Below, one piece after another: positions 30,089 through 38,780 of a stretch of DNA of 64,000 nt. Made by a program: the position numbers and the translations under genes. The notes under the pieces were generated by a model. That model did not search any database. It had not been told where the DNA came from and saw only the letters and a program-made list of their open reading frames with translations. Position 1 is the stretch's first letter, and each line of letters begins with the position of its first letter. The stretch spans positions 496,001-560,000 of the forward strand of contig NZ_JAJSAQ010000002.1 in NCBI RefSeq assembly GCF_021729075.1. Direction: 5' to 3'. Origin of the DNA: Microbulbifer guangxiensis (GTDB taxonomy: Bacteria; Pseudomonadota; Gammaproteobacteria; Pseudomonadales; Cellvibrionaceae).

Positions 30089-30943
30089 ATGAGCCACTCG
30101 GTTTTGCGCGAACCTTTGCTGCACTTTACCCTGATCGGTGCGCTGCTGTTCGGTATCAGCACCTTCTTCACCGACGACGATACCAGGCGAGACGAAATTG
30201 TCGTGACGCAGAGCCGCATCGACCACCTGGCCGCAGTGTTCGAACGGCGCTGGCAACGGCCGCCCACCGAACAGGAACTGAGCGGGCTGGTGGACAACTT
30301 CGTACGCGAGGAAGTCCTCTACCGGGAGGCCATCAATCTGGGACTGGATCGGGACGATACAGTGATCCGCCGGCGCCTGCGCATGAAAATGGAATTCCTG
30401 GCCAGGGACCTGATCGATGCCATCGAGCCCGGAGAGCAAGTCCTGCGTGACTATTTTTCCGCAAATGCCGAGCGCTACCGGCAACCGGCGCAGATCAACC
30501 TCCGCCAGATCTATTTCAACCGCGGTGCGCACGATAACCCCGAGGCAGCCATCGAGACCGCAAGAGCACTGTTGTCGGAAGGGGTGTCCGCGAGTGAGCT
30601 CGGTGACAGCAGCCTGCTGCAGAGGCACCTTGAGGGGCAAACCACAGATCAGCTGGACCGCCTGTTCGGCGAGGGGTTTGCCAGCCAGCTCGAAACACTG
30701 CCCCGCGGCGAGTGGGCCGGACCGGTCGAGTCGGCCTATGGCCTGCACCTGGTGCTGCTGGAGTCGGTGAGAAGCGAGCAGCCGGCGGACTTCGAAGACG
30801 TGGCCTCTATCGTGCTGCGCGACTGGCAGAGCGAGGAACAGAAAAAAATCCTGGAAGCGCAGTACGACAGCTATCGCAGCGCCTATGAACTGCGGGTTGA
30901 GGGCAAACTGGAGCGGGCCAGTGAGGAGGTGGCCCTGCAATGA
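30089..30943 (+). CDS. Membrane-anchored parvulin-type peptidyl-prolyl isomerase
   Basis: A 284-residue protein with a single N-terminal membrane anchor (LLHFTLIGALLFGISTFF), an alpha-helical SurA/PpiD-like N domain (residues ~40-125) and a rotamase (PpiC-like) region (INLRQIYFNRG to GPVESAYGLHLVLLESV). It probably assists folding of exported partner proteins, perhaps the DUF3604 lipoprotein or outer-membrane protein beside it. The stop overlaps the next gene's start (ATGA), so it is translationally coupled to the HupE-like gene. ATG start. A 273-base gap separates it from the upstream gene; that gap holds no gene I can see. Confidence 0.87.
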   Translation: MSHSVLREPLLHFTLIGALLFGISTFFTDDDTRRDEIVVTQSRIDHLAAVFERRWQRPPTEQELSGLVDNFVREEVLYREAINLGLDRDDTVIRRRLRMKMEFLARDLIDAIEPGEQVLRDYFSANAERYRQPAQINLRQIYFNRGAHDNPEAAIETARALLSEGVSASELGDSSLLQRHLEGQTTDQLDRLFGEGFASQLETLPRGEWAGPVESAYGLHLVLLESVRSEQPADFEDVASIVLRDWQSEEQKKILEAQYDSYRSAYELRVEGKLERASEEVALQ

Positions 30944-31980
30944 ACCGCCTGTCGCCACTCCATATCACCCTTATTTTTGCAGTACTCAGCCTGCTGCTGG
31001 CCTTTCAGGCCAAGTCCCATGAGTTGCGGCCGGCCTACCTGCAGATCCAGCAGACTGCGGAAGAGGTTTTCTCGGTGTCCTGGCGGGTACCGGCCCGGGG
31101 CGACCTGCGCCTGTCCATGAATGTGCGGTTCGGCGACAGCGTGTCTGCCGTGACACCGCCCCGGGGCACGTTTGCCAATGGGTTTTACACCGAAACCTGG
31201 CAGGTGAGCCACAGTGCCGCGCTGGCCGACGTCCCTGTGGCGATCGACGGCCTCGAGCAAACGATGACGGACGCACTGGTACATATCCGCTGGCAGGATG
31301 GCCGCGAGCAGGTGACGAGACTGCTTCCGGACAGGACAAAACTGGTCATCGATGCGAAAGGGAGCAGCGGACAGATAGCCGGCACCTACTTCGTGCTCGG
31401 CGTCGAACATATCCTGCTCGGCATCGACCACCTACTGTTCGTGCTGGCACTGGTTCTGCTGGTCAGTGGCGTGCAGCAACTGGTGTGGACCATCACCGCC
31501 TTTACAGTGGCCCACAGCCTGACGCTGGCCGCTGCAGTGCTCGGGTGGGTATCGGTACCCCAGGCACCGGTGGAGGCTGTCATCGCGCTGAGCATCGTAT
31601 TCGTGGCCAGCGAGATCCTGCAAAAACATCGCGGGCGCTCGACCCTGGCCATCCGCAAGCCGTGGCTAGTGGCATTCGGCTTCGGCTTACTGCACGGGCT
31701 GGGTTTTGCCGGTGCCCTGTCGGAGATCGGTGTACCGCAGCATGCCATCCCCCTCTCTCTGGCGCTGTTCAATATCGGTGTGGAGGCGGGCCAGCTGGCC
31801 TTTATCGGCGCCCTCGCCCTCCTCTGGTGGCTGCTGCAGCAAGTGCCCCCATCGCCATGGTGGGGCGCCCGCCACAACGGTGCTGATACCGCCGTGGTCG
31901 CCTGGCCGATTGCTTACCTGGTCGGTGGGCTGGCAGCCTGGTGGTTGATCGACCGCAGCCTTTCGATGGTACTGACCTGA
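30940..31980 (+). CDS. HupE/UreJ-family membrane protein
   Basis: A 346-residue protein: signal sequence (LIFAVLSLLLAFQAKS), a periplasmic beta-rich domain (residues ~27-145, starting HELRPAYLQIQ), and a C-terminal HupE/UreJ membrane domain with the hallmark HILLGIDHLLFVLALVLL and later GLLHGLGFAGALSEIG. HupE/UreJ proteins are thought to import nickel or other transition metals; the metal here is unknown. Overlap of 4 bases with the PPIase gene. A metal supply role for the DUF3604 enzyme is an attractive but untested inference. Confidence 0.9.
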   Translation: MNRLSPLHITLIFAVLSLLLAFQAKSHELRPAYLQIQQTAEEVFSVSWRVPARGDLRLSMNVRFGDSVSAVTPPRGTFANGFYTETWQVSHSAALADVPVAIDGLEQTMTDALVHIRWQDGREQVTRLLPDRTKLVIDAKGSSGQIAGTYFVLGVEHILLGIDHLLFVLALVLLVSGVQQLVWTITAFTVAHSLTLAAAVLGWVSVPQAPVEAVIALSIVFVASEILQKHRGRSTLAIRKPWLVAFGFGLLHGLGFAGALSEIGVPQHAIPLSLALFNIGVEAGQLAFIGALALLWWLLQQVPPSPWWGARHNGADTAVVAWPIAYLVGGLAAWWLIDRSLSMVLT

Positions 31981-32039
31981 GAAAACAGGCGGGAGAGCGG
32001 TCCGGGCGGGCCATCATCCGCCCGGGAGGAAGACAGTGT

Positions 32040-32516
32040 TCAATCCTGGAACAGCAGTTCCAGTGGGTAGCCGCCAAAAGGCTTGGTTTTCTCGATCACC
32101 AGGTGGGAAGTCATGCGCGAGATCGCGGCTTCTTCGTTGGCCAGCAGCTGCTCGGAAACCTGGTTGAAGTCTGCCGCGTCCGGGCAGACGAAGCGCAACA
32201 TGTAATCGAACTCGCCGGACATTTTCACGCACGAGACGATCTGTGGAATCTCATTGATGGCACGGCGAAAGCTTTCACTGGTGCGGGCGTCCTGACGCTT
32301 CAGGGCGACGTTCACGTAAAACTCGGCATGGCGCACCTTGTCCAGGTTCACCTCCGCGTGGAACTCGCGAATGTAACGCTCGCTGGTCAGACGCTTTACC
32401 CGCGCCAGACAGGCGCTCTCCGAGAGACCGATCTGCTCGCTCAGATTGAGGTTGCTGATGCGAGCGTTGGTCTGCAGGGCCTGCAGTATCTTCAGGTTAT
32501 GCCGGTCGATTTTCAC
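32040..32516 (-). CDS. Lrp/AsnC-family transcriptional regulator
   Basis: A 158-residue protein: N-terminal winged helix-turn-helix (KIDRHNLKILQALQTNARISNLNLSEQIGLSESACLARVKRL) and C-terminal RAM ligand domain (VNVALKRQ, YDYML-like FDYMLRFVCPD). Such proteins sense amino acids. GTG start chosen since the domain begins right there; no ATG is near and the ribosome site is weak. It lies downstream of, and on the same strand as, the aminotransferase gene, a likely target. Confidence 0.92.
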   Translation of the reverse strand: MKIDRHNLKILQALQTNARISNLNLSEQIGLSESACLARVKRLTSERYIREFHAEVNLDKVRHAEFYVNVALKRQDARTSESFRRAINEIPQIVSCVKMSGEFDYMLRFVCPDAADFNQVSEQLLANEEAAISRMTSHLVIEKTKPFGGYPLELLFQD

Positions 32517-32578
32517 GGTGCTGTTTCTTCTACTACAGAAAAAGGCAAGGATAACGGCAATCGACGGATGTCGAAACA

Positions 32579-32608
32579 GGGGCCCGCGGCTCTTTGACGG
32601 CGGGCCCC
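32579..32608 (-). terminator. Hairpin between the aminotransferase and Lrp-type genes
   Basis: A 9-bp GC stem GGGGCCCGC / GCGGGCCCC with a 12-base loop, about 30 bases after the aminotransferase stop. No clean T run follows. Confidence 0.5.
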
Positions 32609-32640
32609 TCTGCTGCCAACCCGAAAAGGGGTAACCCCGA

Positions 32641-33834
32641 TCAGCCAGCCTGGCGATTGTCGCTGGTGACGAAGTGTTCGATGCGGTCCAGTGCTCGACG
32701 CAGGTCTGCCTCGTCGGCGGCCAGGGTGAGCCGCACATGGTTCACTGCACTCGGGCCGAAGGGGGCACCCGGCAGTACGGACACACGTTCGGCATCCAGC
32801 AGAGCGGAGGCGAAGGCTTCACCGGATTCCGCCACCCGGGATACATCCACCATCACGAACATGCCTGCGTCCGGAGCGTAGCAGCTCAGGCCGGGCATAT
32901 TGCCGATGCGTTCTACGATCAGCTCGCGGCGCTTTTCATAGGCGGAGCGCATCTGCTCCACGAAGTAACCGTCGAACTCCAGCGCGAACGCCGCCGCTTC
33001 CTGGATGAACTGTGGGCAGCCGAACATGGTTGCCCCGGCCCACTGGGCCAGGCGTTCCACCAGTGCCCCCTGGGCGACGGCCCAGCCGAGGCGCCAGCCG
33101 CTCATGGCGTGGGACTTGCTCAGGCCATCGATCACCACCACGTTGTCCAGGTGCTCCGCCGCCGTGCGCAGGGAAGTGTGACGGCGGGCGAAAGTGATCA
33201 TGGAGTACATTTCGTCGCTGACCAGCCACACATTGCGCTCGCGGCAATAGGCCGCCAGTTCCCGCAGCTGCTCCGGAGTGGCCATGGCGCCGGTAGGATT
33301 CACCGGAGTGTTGATCATCACCACGCGGGTGTCTTTGCCGATCGCGGACTTGATGGACTCCACATCAAAGGCGAAGTTGTTGTCCGCCGGGCAGGCCACC
33401 CGCTTCACCTCCAGGCGCAGCGCATCACAGATGGGCACGTAGCCGATGTACATCGGCTCCGGGATGACGATTTCCTCACCCGGATTCAGCAGGCAGGCCA
33501 GTACCGAGTAGATGGCATTGGTGCCGCCGGGGAAGACCACCACGTCATCGGGGCTGCAGGGATGGGGGGATACCTTGCTCTCGATGGTGGCGATGGCGCG
33601 GCGCAAAACCGGCTCGCCGGCGTCGGGGGAATAATGGGTACGGCCAACGCCCAGGCGCGCACGGGTGTAGTCGAGGATGGGCTCGGGAGTATCGAAGTTG
33701 GGGTCGCCCACACACAGGAAGATCACGTCCTCACCCTTGTCGGCCAGCTCGTGGGCACGCGTGCTGACCGCCCAGACATCGGCGTCGGCTCGGTTGAGGG
33801 CATCACTCGGCAGGCTGAACTTTGGCTTGAACAT
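32641..33834 (-). CDS. PLP-dependent aminotransferase, AruH-like (arginine:pyruvate type)
   Basis: A 397-residue fold-type I class I/II aminotransferase. The PLP lysine is in DGLSKSHAMSGWRLGWAV; other family residues are in TPVNPTGAM, SDEMYS and the C-terminal GMFVMVDVSR. From memory it resembles Pseudomonas AruH in many blocks (CVGDPNFDTPEPI, LNPGEEIVIPEPMY, VLPGAPFGPSAVNHVRL), so arginine:pyruvate transamination is a fair guess but the true substrate is open. ATG chosen; a GTG lies two codons upstream. The neighbouring Lrp-type regulator supports an amino-acid catabolic role. Confidence 0.85.
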   Translation of the reverse strand: MFKPKFSLPSDALNRADADVWAVSTRAHELADKGEDVIFLCVGDPNFDTPEPILDYTRARLGVGRTHYSPDAGEPVLRRAIATIESKVSPHPCSPDDVVVFPGGTNAIYSVLACLLNPGEEIVIPEPMYIGYVPICDALRLEVKRVACPADNNFAFDVESIKSAIGKDTRVVMINTPVNPTGAMATPEQLRELAAYCRERNVWLVSDEMYSMITFARRHTSLRTAAEHLDNVVVIDGLSKSHAMSGWRLGWAVAQGALVERLAQWAGATMFGCPQFIQEAAAFALEFDGYFVEQMRSAYEKRRELIVERIGNMPGLSCYAPDAGMFVMVDVSRVAESGEAFASALLDAERVSVLPGAPFGPSAVNHVRLTLAADEADLRRALDRIEHFVTSDNRQAG

Positions 33835-34023
33835 CTTCACTATCCAGTTGTTATCGATACTGCGTAACTTAACAACCGCGCGGGTAATTAATGCCCGATC
33901 TCAGCGTGAATTTCGCATTCCCGTGGCATTTTCTTTAGCCATACCGCAGAAAATTCTGCGCCACCGGCAAGCCGACCAGCCCCGCCGGCACGGTCGCGCC
34001 GGTGGGCCACTCGCCCGGCGAAA

Positions 34024-36201
34024 TCAGAACCGGTAACTGAAATTCAGTCCCCCCAGGGTATCCTCCGGGCGCATCAACAAGGTGCCGCTCACCTGCAACT
34101 GATCGGTGAGATTGAGCCCCACCATGGCACCGCCACCATTCTGGAAGTAGCCGGAGTTACGACTGTCGTAGGCCGCCAGGTTGGCATTGTTGCCGCGTAT
34201 GGACTTGATACCGATATTCACATCCTGCACGTCATCACCGTCATTGGCTTCCACCCAGACTTCACCGAACCAGCGCCATTCCGCCTCTTCCGGGGCGTTA
34301 TAGAAGAAACCCGCGCGATAGCGCCAGTATTCCCGGTTGATGCCGCCTACCCGCAATCCGAAAGGATCGACGGTCTCGCCATTGATGGCGCTGATATAGG
34401 TCAGGTCGTGGTTGGCCCGCTCGGTAAAGCGGTCGGAATCCACGTCGGTCCAGGCCAGGGACACGAACGGGCCGATCTGGCAGGGCAGCGCCGGCGCGGT
34501 GTCGAAACCGCCGCGCACAAACACACTGCTGGCGTCGCCCTCGGTGCTGGCCTGGATCTGGGTCGTATAGGGTCCGATATGAATGTGGCGGTTCACATCG
34601 TCGTAATCGATGTCGCTGTAGGTAAGACCACCGTCCACAAACCAGCGCTCATCATGCCAGCGGGCCAGCCAGCTGAAGTTGAGGTTATCCGCTTCCAGTG
34701 ACCAGTCCCGTGGCCGGTAATCAGAGCTGCTGTAGGACATCGCCAGCGCCCACTCAAAGTTATCGGTGGCGTTGAAGCTGAGACCGAAGAACGCATCCCA
34801 GGCACTGTCGTTGTAATTGGGCGCCGGACCGCCGCCCAGCTCGGTGGTGTTCCAGGCCGCACTGAAAAAGACCGTGGTAGTGGGCTCGCGGAAGCGCTGG
34901 GACAACAGGTGCTGGTCGATATTGGACTGGTGCGCGCGGGTGTTCTGATAGCCCAGGTCCGGTAGCAGGGCAAAGCCCACCGGTGCGCTCAGTACCGAGT
35001 AGTAGTAATCCCCCAGCGCTTCCTGTGTTGCCAGGGTCGGGTGGACACCGTCATTGAAATACAAGCGGTCTGCGTTCGGGGCACTGCCCACCTCGCTGAA
35101 CACCGGATCCGGGTTGGCGCAGGTGCCCGCGGCATAGCAGGTCGCCGCCTGGTCGATATCGGCAAAACCGAACAAAGCTGGTCTCTCCAGCGCCAGCGTC
35201 CCGAAGCCCTCGGTGTCCAGAATCAATACATTGCCGACAAACAGCATCTGGCCGCGCAATTCCTCATTGAACAGGGCTGTGCCGCTGTTGGCCGCTGAAA
35301 CCGCCGCTGGCCCCAGGTCGTTCATCAACGGTGTATTACCCACGCGTGGCGCGTTCGAAACCACCACATATTTTGCCCCGGCAGCACGCAGTTCCTCGGC
35401 AGCGGTCACGAGGAAAGTGGCGGCGCGCTCCATGGACGCGGGACTGATGGTACCGGCGATGGTGTTGGCAATGATGTCGTTGCCACCGCCCTGGAGAAAA
35501 TACAGGGTGTCGCTGGTCACGCTGTTGCGCTGCAGGAACCCCTGCCCCAGTGCGTTGGGCACTCCGGTGAGGCCGATACCGTTATTGGGGTCGTCCACCA
35601 GCGCTTGAAGCGCCGCGGGGTCGCCGAAGCTGGAGACCGCGGCGATCAGTTCCGCCGGCGGCAGGAAGGGACTCTCCCCCGCCGCCGGATCACAGATACC
35701 ATCTTCACCGCAGCGGCTGGAGTCCGGCAGGATGGTGGTGAGCCTGTTGTGATCGGCCAATGTCGTATCGGGAAAGAGACTGCGGAAGCGCTGCGGGCCC
35801 ACCACGTCCAGTAGAACATCCGCCGTCCGATTACCCCCCACTGCCCAGTTGCTGCCATTGGTCAGCACTGAACCGGTAATCTGCGCCACCAGCTCTTCCA
35901 CGCTGCCCGCCGCGGGATAGCAGGGCACCGCGCCACCAAAATCGGGACCGAGCCCGAAGCAGGACGGCGTCAGCGGTTCGAGCCCAAAGCGCTGGGCGGT
36001 AAAGCTGATGGCCGGCTGGCGAGGGGTTTCACCGTCGGGATCGTCACTGGTAAAAATACCCGCATTGCCGCTGTCGGAGAGAGAGTCCCCGAAGACGACG
36101 ACATTGCGGTAAAGCCCGGTGGTGACACTCTCGTCAGCGAAACTCGCCGACGCGCCAGCCAGCGCCACCGCCAGGCTGATGGCTCTTGCCGTGAACGCCA
36201 T
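34024..36201 (-). CDS. GDSL/SGNH esterase autotransporter
   Basis: A 725-residue EstA-like surface esterase. After a signal peptide (MAFTARAISLAVALAGASASFA) the SGNH domain begins with the nucleophile block NVVVFGDSLSDSGN; the GGGND block (LQGGGNDIIA) and the catalytic D-x-x-H block (NDGVHPT) follow near residue ~400. The last ~260 residues form an autotransporter beta-barrel ending in LGGLNFSYRF with terminal Phe. It should hydrolyse short-chain esters or lipids at the cell surface. ATG with AAGGAG 6 bases upstream. Its stop is ~180 bases from the divergent-side neighbour; no operon partner is seen. Confidence 0.93.
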   Translation of the reverse strand: MAFTARAISLAVALAGASASFADESVTTGLYRNVVVFGDSLSDSGNAGIFTSDDPDGETPRQPAISFTAQRFGLEPLTPSCFGLGPDFGGAVPCYPAAGSVEELVAQITGSVLTNGSNWAVGGNRTADVLLDVVGPQRFRSLFPDTTLADHNRLTTILPDSSRCGEDGICDPAAGESPFLPPAELIAAVSSFGDPAALQALVDDPNNGIGLTGVPNALGQGFLQRNSVTSDTLYFLQGGGNDIIANTIAGTISPASMERAATFLVTAAEELRAAGAKYVVVSNAPRVGNTPLMNDLGPAAVSAANSGTALFNEELRGQMLFVGNVLILDTEGFGTLALERPALFGFADIDQAATCYAAGTCANPDPVFSEVGSAPNADRLYFNDGVHPTLATQEALGDYYYSVLSAPVGFALLPDLGYQNTRAHQSNIDQHLLSQRFREPTTTVFFSAAWNTTELGGGPAPNYNDSAWDAFFGLSFNATDNFEWALAMSYSSSDYRPRDWSLEADNLNFSWLARWHDERWFVDGGLTYSDIDYDDVNRHIHIGPYTTQIQASTEGDASSVFVRGGFDTAPALPCQIGPFVSLAWTDVDSDRFTERANHDLTYISAINGETVDPFGLRVGGINREYWRYRAGFFYNAPEEAEWRWFGEVWVEANDGDDVQDVNIGIKSIRGNNANLAAYDSRNSGYFQNGGGAMVGLNLTDQLQVSGTLLMRPEDTLGGLNFSYRF

Positions 36202-36327
36202 AATGCACTCCTTTGCACAGGTCGCGATGGGGCAAGTATAGACACCGACCGAAACGCAATTTTCGCTGTCACTAGCGGCGGCAACAGCATCCTGCAAGGA
36301 ATAACAAACACGCCGACGGCACACCCG

Positions 36328-37788
36328 TCACTTCAGGTCGGCAAAGACCTCAATGGCTTTCTTGCGGGTTTCCTTGACGTCACAAATGGGCGGCGGATAC
36401 CCCTCCATTGGCGGTGGGCTGTGCACTTCTTTGTCGCTGAGCTTTTTTAGCTGCGGCAGAAAATGACGAATAAATTCGCCATGGCGATCAAATTTCTCGG
36501 ACTGGCTGTAGGGATTGAAAACACGAAAATACGGCACGGCGTCGGTGCCGGTGGACGCAGCCCATTGCCAACCGCCGTTGTTGGAGGCGAAATCGCCATC
36601 GATCAGCTGGTTCATGAAATAGCGTTCGCCCCAGCGCCAGTCGATCAGCAGGTTCTTGGTCAGGAAGGAGGCCACCACCATGCGCAGGCGGTTGTGCATC
36701 CATCCGGTCTGCTCCAGCTGCAGCATCGCGGCATCGACGATGGGCACTCCGGTCTTGCCCTTGCACCAGCGACGAAACGCCAGCTCGTCACCGGACCAGG
36801 GCACGCCCTCGGTTTCCGACTTGAACGGCTTGTGTTTGCACAGGCGGGGATAAGCCACGATCAGATGGGTGTAGAACTCCCGCCAGATCAGTTCGCCGAG
36901 CCAGCAGTCGACCCCCTCACTGCCGCCCTTCCAGCGCCCGCGGTTGCACTCGAGCGCCATGTGGGCACACTGGCGCACCGAAAGGGCGCCGGCATTCAGG
37001 TAGGGCGACAGGCGCGATGTACCATCGATCCCCGGGTAATCCCGCTCTTCTTCGTAGGCGTCGATCTGCTCCTCAAAGGCGTCGAGCCTTTTCAGAGCGG
37101 CCTTCTCGCCCGGCTCCCAGCCGAGCAGTTTGCCATCCTGATCAGCGACCGCGCTGTATCCCGCCACGGTTTTCGGAATCGTCTGGCGGAGGTTCTCCTC
37201 ACCCTTGATCTGCAACCAGCTGGGCCAGTCCACGGTGTCGCGCTTGCGTGGTGCGGGCAACGGCGAGAAGTCACCGCCGCCACACTGCTCGATAAATGCA
37301 CGCTTGAAGGGCGTGAAGACCTTGTAGGCATCGCCGCTATTGGTCTTGATCGCGCCCGGGGAGACCAGCGTGCGGTCGGTGCTGTACTCGATGGGAATCC
37401 CGATCTCTTTCAGGGCCTTGCGCACCCCCTCGTCCCGGTGCTGCTCGTTGACCGGATACTCCGCATTGGCGAATACCGCCGCCACCTCGAGTTTGCCGGC
37501 GATCTGTGCCATGGCCTCGGGCACCTGCTCGAAGCGTTTCAGTTCGAGGAAATAAAGCGGGATATTGCGCTCGGCAAGCGCCGCCTGCAATTCGCGCAGG
37601 CAGGCGAGGCGGAAGGCTACCAGGTTGTCACCCTCGTCATGGCTCTGCCAGGTCTCCGGACAGGCGATGAAAACACCCGCGACCGAATGGCAGGCCTGCA
37701 CAGCCCGATGCAACGCCGTGTTGTCATGGACGCGGAGGTCCGTGCGGAACCAGACCAGTCCGCGCTCGTGCTCGAACCTGTCACTCAT
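36328..37788 (-). CDS. phrB: Deoxyribodipyrimidine photolyase
   Basis: Repairs cyclobutane pyrimidine dimers with blue light. The 486-residue chain has the N-terminal antenna domain (GLVWFRTDLRVHDNTALHRA) and the FAD-binding helical domain (DGTSRLSPYLNAGALS, WMHNRLRMVVASFLTKNLLIDWRWGE, and NNGGWQWAASTGTDAVPYFRVFNP, the class I signature). Its ATG overlaps the stop of the upstream MerR-type gene, so translation is coupled to a putative light-responsive regulator. It ends the operon. Confidence 0.96.
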   Translation of the reverse strand: MSDRFEHERGLVWFRTDLRVHDNTALHRAVQACHSVAGVFIACPETWQSHDEGDNLVAFRLACLRELQAALAERNIPLYFLELKRFEQVPEAMAQIAGKLEVAAVFANAEYPVNEQHRDEGVRKALKEIGIPIEYSTDRTLVSPGAIKTNSGDAYKVFTPFKRAFIEQCGGGDFSPLPAPRKRDTVDWPSWLQIKGEENLRQTIPKTVAGYSAVADQDGKLLGWEPGEKAALKRLDAFEEQIDAYEEERDYPGIDGTSRLSPYLNAGALSVRQCAHMALECNRGRWKGGSEGVDCWLGELIWREFYTHLIVAYPRLCKHKPFKSETEGVPWSGDELAFRRWCKGKTGVPIVDAAMLQLEQTGWMHNRLRMVVASFLTKNLLIDWRWGERYFMNQLIDGDFASNNGGWQWAASTGTDAVPYFRVFNPYSQSEKFDRHGEFIRHFLPQLKKLSDKEVHSPPPMEGYPPPICDVKETRKKAIEVFADLK

Positions 37789-38747
37789 GAGAATTGCTCC
37801 CGCAGTTGTGCCAGTACCTCACCCGTGCTGCCATTCAGCAACCCGGTCTGGCCATGCTGTGCAAGCCTGCGCAGGTCCCGTTGCTGCAGTTCGACAAAGC
37901 CGCCGGCGAACCAGAGCGGCACCCGCAGCCCCTTGCGCGCCCGTTCCAGCCCGCTGCCAAGGATGGCCATCGGCAGTGCATGATGGCTGTAACAGACCAC
38001 GCCATCGAGGTGCAGATTCTTCTCGGCAAAGGCCAGCTCGCCGAGCTCCGCCTCGGGTGCAAGCCCGAAAACCTCGAACCCCATATCCGTCAGCGCCGCT
38101 TCGAACAGCTGGGCAAACACCCCCTGCTCGCTCCCGGGGAAAGTGAGCAGCAACAGCCGCCCCAGGGACGGGCCACGCTTGCGACCGCGCCGCCCGGCGC
38201 GCAGGTTCACTGCCAGCAGTTCGCCCAGCTGGCGCCAGAACAGGGCCTGGCCGATGCTGTTACCGTAGCGATGCTGGCGGCTCAATTTGCGGTGCAGTGG
38301 CGCCAGCCAGCGATCCAGCAGCAGTGGCAGGGGGTAGGCGGAAAGCAGCTGCTCCAGATGGCGCTCCAGTTCAGCCGTTTTCAGGTGTTCCACCAGCGAC
38401 TGGGTATCCGCCACCAGCTGTGTCCAGCTGTCCTCCGCCGGTGCGGGCTCATCCGGTTTTTCCAGTAGCGGCCTGACCTTGCCAATGGCGACACCGCGGG
38501 CCAGCCAGGACTGGATATCCCGGATCCTGACCACATCGCACTCGCTGTAGAGCCGGTGGCCCTTGCCGGTGCGCCCCGGAATCAACAGGCCGTAACGGCG
38601 CTCCCAGGCGCGCAGGGTCACCGGGTTCACCCCGGTGCGCTGGGCCACCTCTCCGATGGTCAGGCTGGGCGCGGCCGCCGGGGCTTCGGCGCGGTTGTCT
38701 GTGGGCTTCTCTGTCACTGCCGGTGTCGGTGTTTCTGTATCAGACAC
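37785..38747 (-). CDS. MerR-family regulator, LitR/CarH-like without B12 ligands
   Basis: A 320-residue protein. Residues ~29-100 are a MerR winged helix (LTIGEVAQRTGVNPVTLRAWERRYGLLIP). The rest aligns with the helix-bundle and Rossmann-like B12-binding region of CarH/LitR (LLLLTFPGSEQGVFAQLFEAAL, then LDGVVCYSHHALP and WFAGGFVELQQ). The usual B12 ligands (W-x9-E-H and E/D-x-H-x-x-G) are missing: the His position reads Gln. It therefore resembles the B12-free LitR class known in Pseudomonas that works with a separate light sensor. GTG start with GGAG upstream. It sits between the DUF523/DUF1722 gene and phrB, in one operon. Confidence 0.85.
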   Translation of the reverse strand: MSDTETPTPAVTEKPTDNRAEAPAAAPSLTIGEVAQRTGVNPVTLRAWERRYGLLIPGRTGKGHRLYSECDVVRIRDIQSWLARGVAIGKVRPLLEKPDEPAPAEDSWTQLVADTQSLVEHLKTAELERHLEQLLSAYPLPLLLDRWLAPLHRKLSRQHRYGNSIGQALFWRQLGELLAVNLRAGRRGRKRGPSLGRLLLLTFPGSEQGVFAQLFEAALTDMGFEVFGLAPEAELGELAFAEKNLHLDGVVCYSHHALPMAILGSGLERARKGLRVPLWFAGGFVELQQRDLRRLAQHGQTGLLNGSTGEVLAQLREQFS

Positions 38748-38780
38748 GGTATCTCTTCTCCGGGGAACATCTGCTGCGGA

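Noticed and set aside
32674-33867. 397-residue plus-strand open frame
   Set aside because: Antisense of the aminotransferase, with no recognisable domain.
36463-37983. 506-residue plus-strand open frame
   Set aside because: Antisense of phrB and the MerR gene.
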